A stretch of DNA of 37,602 bases from Kitasatospora sp. MBT63. Its GTDB lineage: Bacteria; Actinomycetota; Actinomycetes; Streptomycetales; Streptomycetaceae. Below, one piece after another: positions 30,246-37,602 of the stretch; the first letter of the stretch is position 1, and each line of letters opens with the position of its first letter. A program made the translations under genes and the position numbers. The stretch spans positions 2,972 through 40,573 of the forward strand of contig NZ_JAIZ01000669.1 of NCBI RefSeq assembly GCF_000710465.2, written 5' to 3'. The notes under the pieces were generated by a model that had not been told where the DNA came from, ran no database searches, and was given only the letters and a program-made list of their open reading frames with translations.

Positions 30246-32153
30246 GTGGCCCTGCTGACCCGCATTAGGGGACCGCGCGATCTCGACCGGCTCACCCCGG
30301 CGCAGCTGGCCGCACTGGCCGAGGAGATCCGCGGCTTCCTGGTCGAGGAGGTCTCCAAGACCGGTGGCCACCTCGGCCCCAACCTCGGCGTGGTCGAGCT
30401 GACCATCGCGCTGCACCGGGTCTTCGACTCGCCGCGCGACCGCATCCTCTTCGACACCGGCCACCAGAGCTACGTCCACAAGCTGCTCACCGGCCGCCAG
30501 GACTTCTCGCAGCTGCGGATGAAGGGCGGCCTGTCCGGCTACCCGTCCCGCGCCGAGTCCGAGCACGACGTGATCGAGAACTCGCACGCCTCCACCGTGC
30601 TCGGCTACGCGGACGGCCTGGCCAAGGCCAACCAGCTCCAGGGCCACAAGGACCGCCCCGTGGTCGCCGTGATCGGCGACGGCGCGCTCACCGGCGGCAT
30701 GGCCTGGGAGGCGCTCAACAACATCGCCGACGCCAAGGACCGCCCGCTGGTCATCGTCGTCAACGACAACGAGCGCTCCTACTCGCCGACCATCGGCGGC
30801 CTCGCCAACCACCTCGCCACCCTGCGCACCACCCAGGGCTACGAGCGCTTCCTGTCCTGGGGCAAGGACGCGCTGCAGCGCACCCCGGTGGTCGGCCAGC
30901 AGCTGTTCGAGACGCTGCACGGCGCCAAGAAGGGCCTGAAGGACTTCATCGCCCCGCAGGGCATGTTCGAGGACCTCGGGATCAAGTACATCGGCCCGAT
31001 CGACGGCCACGACCTCACCGCCCTGGAGTCCGCGCTCACCAAGGCGCGCGGCTTCGGCGGCCCGGTGATCGTGCACTGCCTGACCGAGAAGGGCCGCGGC
31101 TACCACGCCGCCGAGAACAACGACGAGGACCGCTTCCACGCGGTCGGCGTCATCCACCCGGAGACCGGCCTGCCGATCAAGACCGCGGGCAAGGACTGGA
31201 CCTCGGTCTTCGGCGAGGAGATGGTCGCCCTCGGCCGCGAGCGCAAGGACATCGTCGGCATCACCGCCGCGATGCTGCACCCGGTGGGCCTGGCGCCGTT
31301 CGCCAAGGCCTTCCCGAACCGGATCTTCGACGTCGGCATCGCCGAGCAGCACGCCGCCGTCTCCGCCGCCGGCCTGGCCACCAACGGCCTGCACCCGGTC
31401 GTCGCGGTCTACGCGACCTTCCTCAACCGGGCCTTCGACCAGGTCCTGATGGACGTCGCCCTGCACCGCCTCGGCGTCACCTTCGTGCTCGACCGCGCCG
31501 GGGTCACCGGCACCGACGGCGCCTCGCACAACGGCATGTGGGACATGTCGATCCTCCAGGTCGTCCCCGGGCTGCGGCTGGCCGCCCCGCGCGACGCCGA
31601 CCAGCTCCGCGCCCAGCTGCGCGAGGCCGTCGAGGTCGACGACGCGCCCACCGTGGTCCGCTACTCCAAGGGCACCGTCGGCCCCGCCGTCCCCGCCGTC
31701 GGCACCGTCGGCGGCATGGACGTGCTGCGCGAGAGCGAGCCCTCGGACGGCGGGCGCCGCGCCGACGTGCTGATCGTCTCGGTCGGCGCGATGGCCCCGC
31801 TCTGCCTGGAGCTGGCCGACCTGCTCGCCGCCCAGGGCATCACCGCCACCGTGGTCGACCCGCGCTGGGTCAAGCCGGTCGACCCGGCGCTGCCCGCGCT
31901 CGCGGCCGAGCACCGGGTGGTCGTCACGGTCGAGGACAACGGCCGGGCCGGCGGCGTCGGCTCGGCGGTCGCCCAGGCCCTGCGCGACGCCGACGTCGAC
32001 CTGCCGCTGCGCGACTTCGGCATCCCGCAGCAGTTCCTGGACCACGCCACCCGCGACCAGATCCTGGCCGAGATCGGCCTGACCGCCCCGGACATCGCCC
32101 GGCAGGTCACCGCACTGGTCTCCCGGCTCGGCGCCGAGGCCGTCCAGGCCTGA
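30246..32153 (+). CDS. dxs: 1-deoxy-D-xylulose-5-phosphate synthase
   Basis: 635 residues, normal length. The enzyme joins pyruvate and glyceraldehyde 3-phosphate with thiamine diphosphate, the first step of the methylerythritol phosphate route to isoprenoids. Visible marks: active-site His42 in [15 protein letters not shown], the ThDP and metal motif starting [16 protein letters not shown] at 144 and ending VVNDN, the catalytic Glu in DVGIAEQHA near 368, and the transketolase C-terminal domain. GTG at 30246 has GAGGAGGAA about 5 nt upstream. It is monocistronic, with its own hairpin terminator. Confidence 0.96.
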   Translation: MALLTRIRGPRDLDRLTPAQLAALAEEIRGFLVEEVSKTGGHLGPNLGVVELTIALHRVFDSPRDRILFDTGHQSYVHKLLTGRQDFSQLRMKGGLSGYPSRAESEHDVIENSHASTVLGYADGLAKANQLQGHKDRPVVAVIGDGALTGGMAWEALNNIADAKDRPLVIVVNDNERSYSPTIGGLANHLATLRTTQGYERFLSWGKDALQRTPVVGQQLFETLHGAKKGLKDFIAPQGMFEDLGIKYIGPIDGHDLTALESALTKARGFGGPVIVHCLTEKGRGYHAAENNDEDRFHAVGVIHPETGLPIKTAGKDWTSVFGEEMVALGRERKDIVGITAAMLHPVGLAPFAKAFPNRIFDVGIAEQHAAVSAAGLATNGLHPVVAVYATFLNRAFDQVLMDVALHRLGVTFVLDRAGVTGTDGASHNGMWDMSILQVVPGLRLAAPRDADQLRAQLREAVEVDDAPTVVRYSKGTVGPAVPAVGTVGGMDVLRESEPSDGGRRADVLIVSVGAMAPLCLELADLLAAQGITATVVDPRWVKPVDPALPALAAEHRVVVTVEDNGRAGGVGSAVAQALRDADVDLPLRDFGIPQQFLDHATRDQILAEIGLTAPDIARQVTALVSRLGAEAVQA

Positions 32154-32174
32154 CCTGCCCCGCCCGACCCGGCC

Positions 32175-32207
32175 GGCCCCGGGAGCGGTACCGCCGCTCC
32201 CGGGGCC
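32175..32207 (+). terminator. Terminator of dxs
   Basis: A perfect 14-bp stem, 32175-32188 with 32194-32207, starts 21 nt after the dxs stop. Confidence 0.85.
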
Positions 32208-32329
32208 GCTCCGCTCCCGGCGCCCGGACCGCCCCCGGGGCCCGGATCGCAGCTCCGGGAACCCTCGTCCGTGACCGGACCATTGGTACCGATGTCGGGA
32301 CCGCCAGCGCCCTCCCACTGACCGCCCGG

Positions 32330-32335
32330 TAGGTT
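32330..32335 (+). promoter_or_regulatory. Candidate -10 element (TAGGTT) of the GT39-like gene
   Basis: TAGGTT ends 7 nt before the GTG at 32343, which has no ribosome site, so a leaderless message is likely. Confidence 0.45.
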
Positions 32336-32342
32336 GTCACCT

Positions 32343-33851
32343 GTGCCCATCAACACCAGCCGCCTCACCGCCGCCCTGACCGCACGCGTACCCGCACGCG
32401 TCCGGACCGGGTACTGGACCAGGGTGGTCCCGGTGCTCGCGCTGCTCGCGGTGGTCACCCACCTCCCGTCCTTCCTGCGGCCGGTGTGGAGCCCCGACGA
32501 GGGCTACCTCGCGACGCAGGCCCGGATGCTGGCCGACGGCGGCGTGCTGTACGACACCGTGGTGGACCGCAAGCCCCCGCTGCTGCCCTGGCTGTACGAG
32601 GCCTGCTTCGCGGTCTTCGGCTCGGCCTCGCTGTGGCCGCTGCGCACCCTGGCGATAGTCGCCCACCTGGTCACCGCGGTCCTGCTGGCCTCACTGGCCC
32701 GCGGCCGCTGGGGCAACCGGGCCGGCGCCGCGGCGGGCGCGTTCTACCTGCTGCTGTCCATCGGGCTGTCCCCGGAGGACACCCAGGCGGCGACCTTCGA
32801 GGTCTTCATGCTGCCCGCGATGGCGGCCGCCTTCCGCTACGCCGAGCGGCGGCGCTGGCTGGCCGCCGGGATCGCGGTCGCGCTCTGCTCGCTGACCAAG
32901 CAGACCGGCGGGGCGGTGATGCTGCCGGTCCTGTGGATGCTGTACCAGGACGTCCGGCACCGCGGGGTGCCCTGGCGGCCCGCGCTGTTCAAGACCGCCT
33001 TCGGCTTCACCCTGCCGATAGCGCTGGTCGCGGCCATCCTCACCAAGCCCAAGGGCTTCCTGTTCTGGGTGGTCACCGGCAGCGGGGACTACGCCACCCT
33101 CGGCTCCAACTGGCTGCAGATGCTCGGCCGCGCCCTCGGCAACTCCGGCATCCTGCTCGCGGCCGGCCTCGGCTTCCTCGCCCCGGTCGGGTACCGCTTC
33201 TGGCTGCGGCGGCGCGGAACGCTGCCGACGGCGCAGGAGGAGCACGGCTCCACCAGCGACCTGTGGATCTGGCTGCTGTCCTCGGTGGTCGCGGTCAGCG
33301 TCGGCTTCCACTTCTTCGGCCACTACTACCTGCAGCTGATGCCGCCGCTGGTGCTGCTGGGCGTCGGCGCGGTCTCCACCTCGGCGGTCCGCTGGCGGCC
33401 GGTGGCCGTCTACTCGGCCGTCGCCGCGACCTTCTTCTGGGGCCTCGCGGTCTTCTGGCCCGGCCAGCGGCTCTACCAGACCACCGAGGTGGCCACCGCG
33501 GTCGCCGCCCAGACCACGCCCAAGGACACCGTGCTGGTCTGGGGCATGCACCCCGAGCTGTACTGGCTGGCCGACCGCCGCCCGGTCTCCCGCTACCTGA
33601 CGGCCGGCTTCCTGACCAACTTCAGCGGCGGCAAGGACGGCCGCCAGGTCGGCGAGCAGTACAGCGTCTCCGAGGCCTGGCAGACCTTCGACGCGGAGCT
33701 CGCCAAGGGCTACCCCGAGGTGGTCGTCGACGACTCCGGCACCGCCCCGTACAACCCCGAACTGGTGCCCCGGATCGAGAGCCTGCTGGAGTCCCACTAC
33801 GAGGTCGTCGGCATGACCGGCGACACGGTCATCTACCGCCTCAAGCGCTGA
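32343..33851 (+). CDS. Polytopic membrane glycosyltransferase of the GT39/ArnT-PMT superfamily
   Basis: 502 residues with about ten or more membrane helices. After the first helix comes the exposed loop LRPVWSPDEGYLATQARMLA with the Asp-Glu pair used by this superfamily as catalytic or metal centre, then YDTVVDRKPPLLPWLYEACF, also family-typical. The last 100 residues (VLVWGMHPELYWLADRRPVS onward) form an extracytoplasmic domain. The enzyme probably transfers a sugar from a polyprenyl-phosphate donor to a cell-envelope acceptor; donor and acceptor cannot be told. GTG at 32343 follows TAGGTT by 7 nt; an in-frame TTG at 32334 is less likely. It is monocistronic. Confidence 0.82.
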   Translation: MPINTSRLTAALTARVPARVRTGYWTRVVPVLALLAVVTHLPSFLRPVWSPDEGYLATQARMLADGGVLYDTVVDRKPPLLPWLYEACFAVFGSASLWPLRTLAIVAHLVTAVLLASLARGRWGNRAGAAAGAFYLLLSIGLSPEDTQAATFEVFMLPAMAAAFRYAERRRWLAAGIAVALCSLTKQTGGAVMLPVLWMLYQDVRHRGVPWRPALFKTAFGFTLPIALVAAILTKPKGFLFWVVTGSGDYATLGSNWLQMLGRALGNSGILLAAGLGFLAPVGYRFWLRRRGTLPTAQEEHGSTSDLWIWLLSSVVAVSVGFHFFGHYYLQLMPPLVLLGVGAVSTSAVRWRPVAVYSAVAATFFWGLAVFWPGQRLYQTTEVATAVAAQTTPKDTVLVWGMHPELYWLADRRPVSRYLTAGFLTNFSGGKDGRQVGEQYSVSEAWQTFDAELAKGYPEVVVDDSGTAPYNPELVPRIESLLESHYEVVGMTGDTVIYRLKR

Positions 33852-33902
33852 CCCCGCCGGGGGCACGCCGGGGCGCGTCCCAGGGCGCGTCCCCCGGACA
33901 CG

Positions 33903-33946
33903 CGGAACGGCGGAGCAGCCCCCGCCGGGGCCACTCCGCCGTTCCG
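33903..33946. terminator. Bidirectional terminator between the GT39-like gene and fadB
   Basis: CGGAACGGCGGAG (33903-33915) pairs perfectly with CTCCGCCGTTCCG (33934-33946) between convergent genes. Confidence 0.8.
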
Positions 33947-33962
33947 TCCCTCAGGCCGTGGT

Positions 33963-36089
33963 TCAGGCCGGGATCGAGGCCACACCCGGGGCGAGGAACC
34001 GCTTCCCGTTGACCCGCTCCGAGACGCCCTCACGGTCCAGGTACGGGGTGATCCCGCCCAGGTGGAAGGGCCAGCCGGCGCCGGTGATCATGCACAGGTC
34101 GATGTCCTGCGCCTCGCCGACGACGCCCTCGTCCAGCATCAGGCCGATCTCCTGCGCGACGGCCTCCAGCGCCCGGGCGAGGACCTGCTCCTCGGTCAGC
34201 ACGGTGTCGCCGAACGACAGCAGCGCCAGCACCTCGGGGTCCAGCACCTGCTGGCCGTCCTGCCACACGTAGAAGCCCCGCTTGCCGGCCTTGACCAGCT
34301 TGCCGAGGTTCTCGGAGACGGTGAACCGCTCCGGGAACGCCGCGGCCAGCGTCTCCGACACGTGCAGCGCGATGGCCGGGCCGACCAGCTCGAGCAGCAC
34401 GATCGGCGACATCGGCAGGCCGAGCGGCAGCACGGCCTTCTCGACCGTCTCGATCGGGGTGCCCTCGTCGATGGCGCCCTGGATGGCGTCCATGAAGCGC
34501 AGCAGGATCCGGTTGACCACGAACGCCGGGGCGTCCTTGGTCAGCACGGCGGTCTTCTTGAGCTTGCGGGCGACCCCGAACGCGGTGGCCAGCGAGCCCT
34601 CGTCGGTCTTCTCGGCGCGGACGATCTCCAGCAGCGGGAGGATCGCGACCGGGTTGAAGAAGTGGAAGCCGACGACCCGCTCGGGGTGCTCCAGCTTCGA
34701 CGCCATCTCGGTGACCGAGAGCGAGGAGGTGTTGGTGGCCAGGATGGTGGTCGGCGCGACCACGGCCTCCAGCTCGGCCAGCACGTTCTGCTTGACGCCC
34801 ATCTCCTCGAACACGGCCTCGATCACGAAGTCCGCGTCCCCGAAGGCGACGGCCTTGTCCAGGTGGCCGGTGACCAGGCCCTTGAGCTTGTTGGCCTTGT
34901 CGTTGCCGATCCGGCCCTTGGCCAGCAGCTTGTCGATCTCGGCGTGGACGTAGCCCACGCCCTTGTCGATGCGCTCCTGGTCGATGTCGGTCAGGACGAC
35001 CGGCACCTCCATCCGGCGCGCGAACAGCAGCGCCAGCTGGGAGGCCATCAGACCGGCGCCGACCACGCCGACCTTGGAGACCGGGCGGGCCAGCGACTTG
35101 TCCGGCGCGCCGAAGGGCTTCTTGGCCCGGCGCTGCACCAGGTTGAAGGCGTAGATGCCGCTGCGCAGCTCGCCGCTCATGATGAGGTCGGCCAGGGCCG
35201 CGTCCTCGGCGTCGAAGCCGGCCTGCAGGTCCTGGTCCTTGACCTGGGCGATGATGTCCAGCGCCTTGTAGGCGGCGGGGGCCGCGCCGTGCACCTTGGA
35301 GTCGGCGACCAGGCGGCCCCAGGCGACGGCGTCGTCCCAGGCCTTGCCGCGGTCGATCTCCTCGCGGGCCACCTCGGTGGCGCCGGTGAGCACGGAGGCC
35401 GCCCAGTTCAGCGACTGCTCCAGGAAGTCGGCGGGCTCGAAGATCGCGTCCGCGATGCCGAGCTCGAACACCTCCTTGCCCTTGAGCTGCTTGTTCTGGC
35501 TCATCGAGTTCTCGATGATGACCTTGACGGCCTTGGCCGGGCCGATCAGGTTCGGCAGGATGGTGCAGCCGCCCCAGCCGGGGACCAGGCCGAGGAAGAC
35601 CTCGGGCAGCGAGAACGCCGGGACGCCGGAGCTGACGGTGCGGTAGGTGGCGTGCAGGCCGACCTCGACGCCGCCGCCCATCGCCGCGCCGTTGTAGAAG
35701 GCGAAGCTGGGGACGGGCAGCGCGGCGATCCGCTTGAAGACGTCGTGGCCGCCCTTGCCGATGGCCAGCGCGTCGCTGTGCTCCTTGAGCACCTCGACGC
35801 CCTTGAGGTCGGCGCCGACGGCGAAGATGAACGGCTTGCCGGTGATCGCGACGGCGACGATGTCACCGGCGGCGGCCTCGGCCTCGACCTGGTCCAGAGC
35901 CTCGGACAGCTTGGCCAGCGAACCCGGGCCGAAGGTGGTCGGCTTGGTGTGGTCGAAGCCGTTGTCCAGGGTGATCAGCGCCAGCTTGCCGGCCGCGAGC
36001 GGCAGGTCCAGGTGGCGTACGTGCGCGGTGGTGACGACCTCGCCGGGGAACAGCTCGGCGGCGCGCTTCAGCAGCTCAGTGGTGCTCAT
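33963..36089 (-). CDS. fadB: Fatty-acid oxidation complex alpha subunit (enoyl-CoA hydratase/3-hydroxyacyl-CoA dehydrogenase)
   Basis: 708 residues. The N-terminal crotonase domain holds FAVGADLKG (oxyanion loop) and two catalytic Glu in GGGVEVGLHATYR and LPEVFLGLVPGWGG. The middle Rossmann domain starts VGVVGAGLMASQLALLFA (NAD site) and the dehydrogenase catalytic His is in HFFNPVAILPLLEIVR. A C-terminal dehydrogenase domain follows. It carries out the hydration and oxidation steps of beta-oxidation. Two starts compete: ATG 36089 (MSTTELLK), used here as in most relatives, and GTG 36095, which overlaps the fadA stop by 4 nt and has better ribosome spacing. Confidence 0.95.
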   Translation of the reverse strand: MSTTELLKRAAELFPGEVVTTAHVRHLDLPLAAGKLALITLDNGFDHTKPTTFGPGSLAKLSEALDQVEAEAAAGDIVAVAITGKPFIFAVGADLKGVEVLKEHSDALAIGKGGHDVFKRIAALPVPSFAFYNGAAMGGGVEVGLHATYRTVSSGVPAFSLPEVFLGLVPGWGGCTILPNLIGPAKAVKVIIENSMSQNKQLKGKEVFELGIADAIFEPADFLEQSLNWAASVLTGATEVAREEIDRGKAWDDAVAWGRLVADSKVHGAAPAAYKALDIIAQVKDQDLQAGFDAEDAALADLIMSGELRSGIYAFNLVQRRAKKPFGAPDKSLARPVSKVGVVGAGLMASQLALLFARRMEVPVVLTDIDQERIDKGVGYVHAEIDKLLAKGRIGNDKANKLKGLVTGHLDKAVAFGDADFVIEAVFEEMGVKQNVLAELEAVVAPTTILATNTSSLSVTEMASKLEHPERVVGFHFFNPVAILPLLEIVRAEKTDEGSLATAFGVARKLKKTAVLTKDAPAFVVNRILLRFMDAIQGAIDEGTPIETVEKAVLPLGLPMSPIVLLELVGPAIALHVSETLAAAFPERFTVSENLGKLVKAGKRGFYVWQDGQQVLDPEVLALLSFGDTVLTEEQVLARALEAVAQEIGLMLDEGVVGEAQDIDLCMITGAGWPFHLGGITPYLDREGVSERVNGKRFLAPGVASIPA

Positions 36090-36091
36090 GG

Positions 36092-37309
36092 TCACTTACC
36101 ACCCTCGAAGTGCGGGTTCTCCCAGATGATGGTCCCGCCCATGCCGAAGCCGATGCACATGGTGGTCAGGCCGTACCGGACGTCGGGGCGCTGCTCGAAG
36201 CGGCGGGCCAGCTGGTTCATCAGGCGCACGCCCGAGGAGGCCAGCGGGTGGCCGAAGGCGATCGCGCCGCCGTACGGGTTGACGCGCTCGTCGTCGTCGG
36301 CGATGCCGTAGTGGTCCAGGAACGCCAGTACCTGGACGGCGAAGGCCTCGTTGACCTCGAAGGCCTGGATGTCGTCGATCGTCAGACCGGCCTTGGCCAG
36401 CGCCTTCTCGGTTGCCGGGACGGGGCCGATGCCCATCACCTCGGGCTCGACGCCGGCGAAGGCGTACGAGACCATGCGCATCTTGACCGGGAGGCCGAGC
36501 TCCTCGGCGACGTCCTCGGCGGCCAGCAGCGAGGCGGTGGCACCGTCGTTCAGACCGGCCGAGTTGCCCGCGGTGATGTTGCCGTGCGGACGGAACGGGG
36601 TCTTCAGGCCGGCCAGGTTCGCCATCGTGGTGCCCGGGCGCATCGGCTCGTCCGTGGTCGCCAGGCCCCAGCCGGTCTCGCCGGCGTCGGGGTTGGTGTT
36701 GCGGATCGCGATCGGCACCAGGTCGGGCTGGATGTCGCCGTTGGCGTACGCCTTGGCGGCCTTCTCCTGGGAGCGCACGGCGTAGGCGTCGCAGCGCTCC
36801 TTGGTGAGGTGCGGGAAGCGGTCGTGCAGGTTCTCGGCGGTCATGCCCATGAACAGGGCGGACTCGTCGACCAGCTTCTCCGAGACGAAGCGCGGGTTCG
36901 GGTCCACGCCCTCGCCCATCGGGTGCCGGCCCATGTGCTCGACGCCACCGGCGACCACGATGTCGTACGCGCCGAAGGCGATGCCGCCCGCGGTCGCGGT
37001 GACGGCGGTCAGCGCGCCGGCGCACATCCGGTCGATGGAGTAGCCCGGGACGGACTTCGGCAGGCCGGCCAGCAGCGCGGCGGTGCGGCCGATGGTCAGA
37101 CCCTGGTCGCCGATCTGCGTGGTGGCCGCGACGGCGACCTCGTCGATCCGCTCGACGGGCAGGTTCGGGTTGCGGCGCACGAGCTCACGGATGCACTTGA
37201 CGACGAGGTCGTCGGCCCGGGTCTCGTGGTAGATGCCCTTCGGGCCTGCCTTGCCGAACGGGGTGCGGACGCCGTCGACGAAGACGACGTCCCTCGCGGT
37301 ACGAGGCAC
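36092..37309 (-). CDS. fadA: Acetyl-CoA acyltransferase (thiolase), fatty-acid oxidation beta subunit
   Basis: 405 residues of the thiolase fold. The acylated nucleophile is in YSIDRMCAGALTAVTATAG, the His in GGAIAFGHPLASSG, the second Cys in MCIGFGMGGTI, and NEAFAVQVL completes the family set. It cleaves 3-ketoacyl-CoA in the last beta-oxidation step, together with FadB encoded immediately downstream. GTG at 37309 (MPRTARDVVFVDGVRTP) has GGGAGGAGAG about 5 nt upstream; the frame is open further up but without coding sense. Confidence 0.95.
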   Translation of the reverse strand: MPRTARDVVFVDGVRTPFGKAGPKGIYHETRADDLVVKCIRELVRRNPNLPVERIDEVAVAATTQIGDQGLTIGRTAALLAGLPKSVPGYSIDRMCAGALTAVTATAGGIAFGAYDIVVAGGVEHMGRHPMGEGVDPNPRFVSEKLVDESALFMGMTAENLHDRFPHLTKERCDAYAVRSQEKAAKAYANGDIQPDLVPIAIRNTNPDAGETGWGLATTDEPMRPGTTMANLAGLKTPFRPHGNITAGNSAGLNDGATASLLAAEDVAEELGLPVKMRMVSYAFAGVEPEVMGIGPVPATEKALAKAGLTIDDIQAFEVNEAFAVQVLAFLDHYGIADDDERVNPYGGAIAFGHPLASSGVRLMNQLARRFEQRPDVRYGLTTMCIGFGMGGTIIWENPHFEGGK

Positions 37310-37386
37310 GGGGGCTCTCCTCCCAGGGGGACATGACGTAGGACGCAGAGATCGGCTCACAGGTGGAGCTGCGCTGCTTCACGGCC

Positions 37387-37402
37387 ATGCTACCCGCCGG
37401 TA
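37387..37402 (-). promoter_or_regulatory. Candidate fadAB promoter with overlapping palindrome
   Basis: On the minus strand TAGCAT (37392-37387) is a -10 candidate, 77 nt before the fadA start. It overlaps the inverted repeat TACC-CGCC-GGTA (37391-37402), placed where a repressor would block RNA polymerase. TetR-type fatty-acid regulators are a plausible class. No clear -35 is seen. Confidence 0.4.
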
Positions 37403-37468
37403 ACTAGGTTGCCCATAGCCGACCACCGGATCTGCCCGTGTGTCCCCGGACACGTGCCCGCGGGAACC

Positions 37469-37508
37469 CGCGAGGGGGCGCCGGGGAGGACCCCGGCGCC
37501 CCCTCGCG
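37469..37508 (-). terminator. Terminator of the right-edge gene
   Basis: A perfect 18-bp stem, 37469-37486 with 37491-37508, loop AGGA, lies 12 nt after the stop of the gene entering from the right. Confidence 0.85.
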
Positions 37509-37520
37509 GCGGGCCCGCTG

Positions 37521-37602
37521 CTACTCGGCGGGCGCCGGCGCTGGCGGCTCGACGAAGGCGGCGGCCAGCGCCGGGCCGACCAGGTCGACCTGCCACTGGC
37601 GG
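37521..37602 (-). CDS. C-terminal end of a gene entering from the right, probably ribonuclease D
   Basis: Only the last 26 complete codons are visible: RQWQVDLVGPALAAAFVEPP, then APAPAE and a TAG at 37521-37523. A Trp-Gln-x-x-Leu-Val-Gly-Pro ending is what I recall of actinobacterial HRDC-type ribonuclease D proteins, and such a gene lies near fadA in S. coelicolor. The fragment is too short to be sure. The strong hairpin right after it shows it is a true gene end. Confidence 0.45.
   Translation of the reverse strand, partial: RQWQVDLVGPALAAAFVEPPAPAPAE

Noticed and set aside
34062..36311. A 749-codon plus-strand frame opposite fadB
   Set aside because: It is an antisense shadow; fadB motifs are unambiguous on the minus strand.
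1..37602. Mobile elements, CRISPR arrays, or a biosynthetic or defence island
   Set aside because: No transposase, integrase, regularly spaced repeats, NRPS/PKS or defence-gene set was seen. The HNH gene is of the stand-alone actinobacterial type.

Overview
The window is about 37.6 kb of very GC-rich DNA (G or C at nearly every third codon position). It has frequent GTG starts, strong AGGAGG-type ribosome sites and strong GC-rich hairpins at gene ends, all pointing to a streptomycete-type actinomycete (Streptomyces or Kitasatospora). No rRNA, tRNA, CRISPR array, transposon or prophage was seen. The genes look like chromosomal core and near-core genes rather than an island. Functions below rest on recognising protein families by eye, not on database searches.

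Left part (1-4.4 kb): the N-terminal part of an unrecognised multi-pass membrane protein running off the left edge, a short nucleosidase, a small PH-like protein, and a divergent pair of isochorismatase-family hydrolase and GlxA-type (DJ-1 plus AraC) regulator. Next (4.5-11.4 kb, minus strand) comes a complete six-gene operon in the order ROK repressor, sugar-binding lipoprotein, two permeases, GH4 glycosidase, BadF-type sugar kinase. This order matches the csnR-E-F-G-H-K operon of Streptomyces coelicolor, which imports and breaks down chitosan-derived glucosamine oligosaccharides. A palindrome upstream of csnR is the likely repressor site.

Middle (11.6-25 kb): an MscS-type channel, an HNH endonuclease, a giant secreted GH84-like beta-N-acetylglucosaminidase with discoidin-type domains, an unrecognised three-gene membrane operon with PH-like regions, 4-alpha-glucanotransferase MalQ, a 75-residue exported membrane peptide, and aminopeptidase PepN.

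Right part (25.2-37.6 kb): a Rok7B7-like ROK regulator followed by a CUT2 sugar importer (xylF, xylG, xylH), then dxs (isoprenoid precursor synthesis), a GT39-like membrane glycosyltransferase, the fatty-acid oxidation pair fadA-fadB, and the last codons of a probable ribonuclease D gene.

Carbohydrate use links much of the window: chitosan and xylose-type importers each with a ROK regulator, a secreted hexosaminidase-like enzyme, and MalQ. From memory of the S. coelicolor map, the pepN-malQ-csn block and the rok7B7-xyl-dxs-fad block are far apart there. The 295-bp gap between pepN and the ROK gene is therefore a possible rearrangement junction. The less ordinary items are the GH84-like protein that seems to lack the N-acetyl-polarising aspartate, the cysteine-free CsnR, the PH-like membrane operon, and a 16-bp perfect LacI-like palindrome before xylF.
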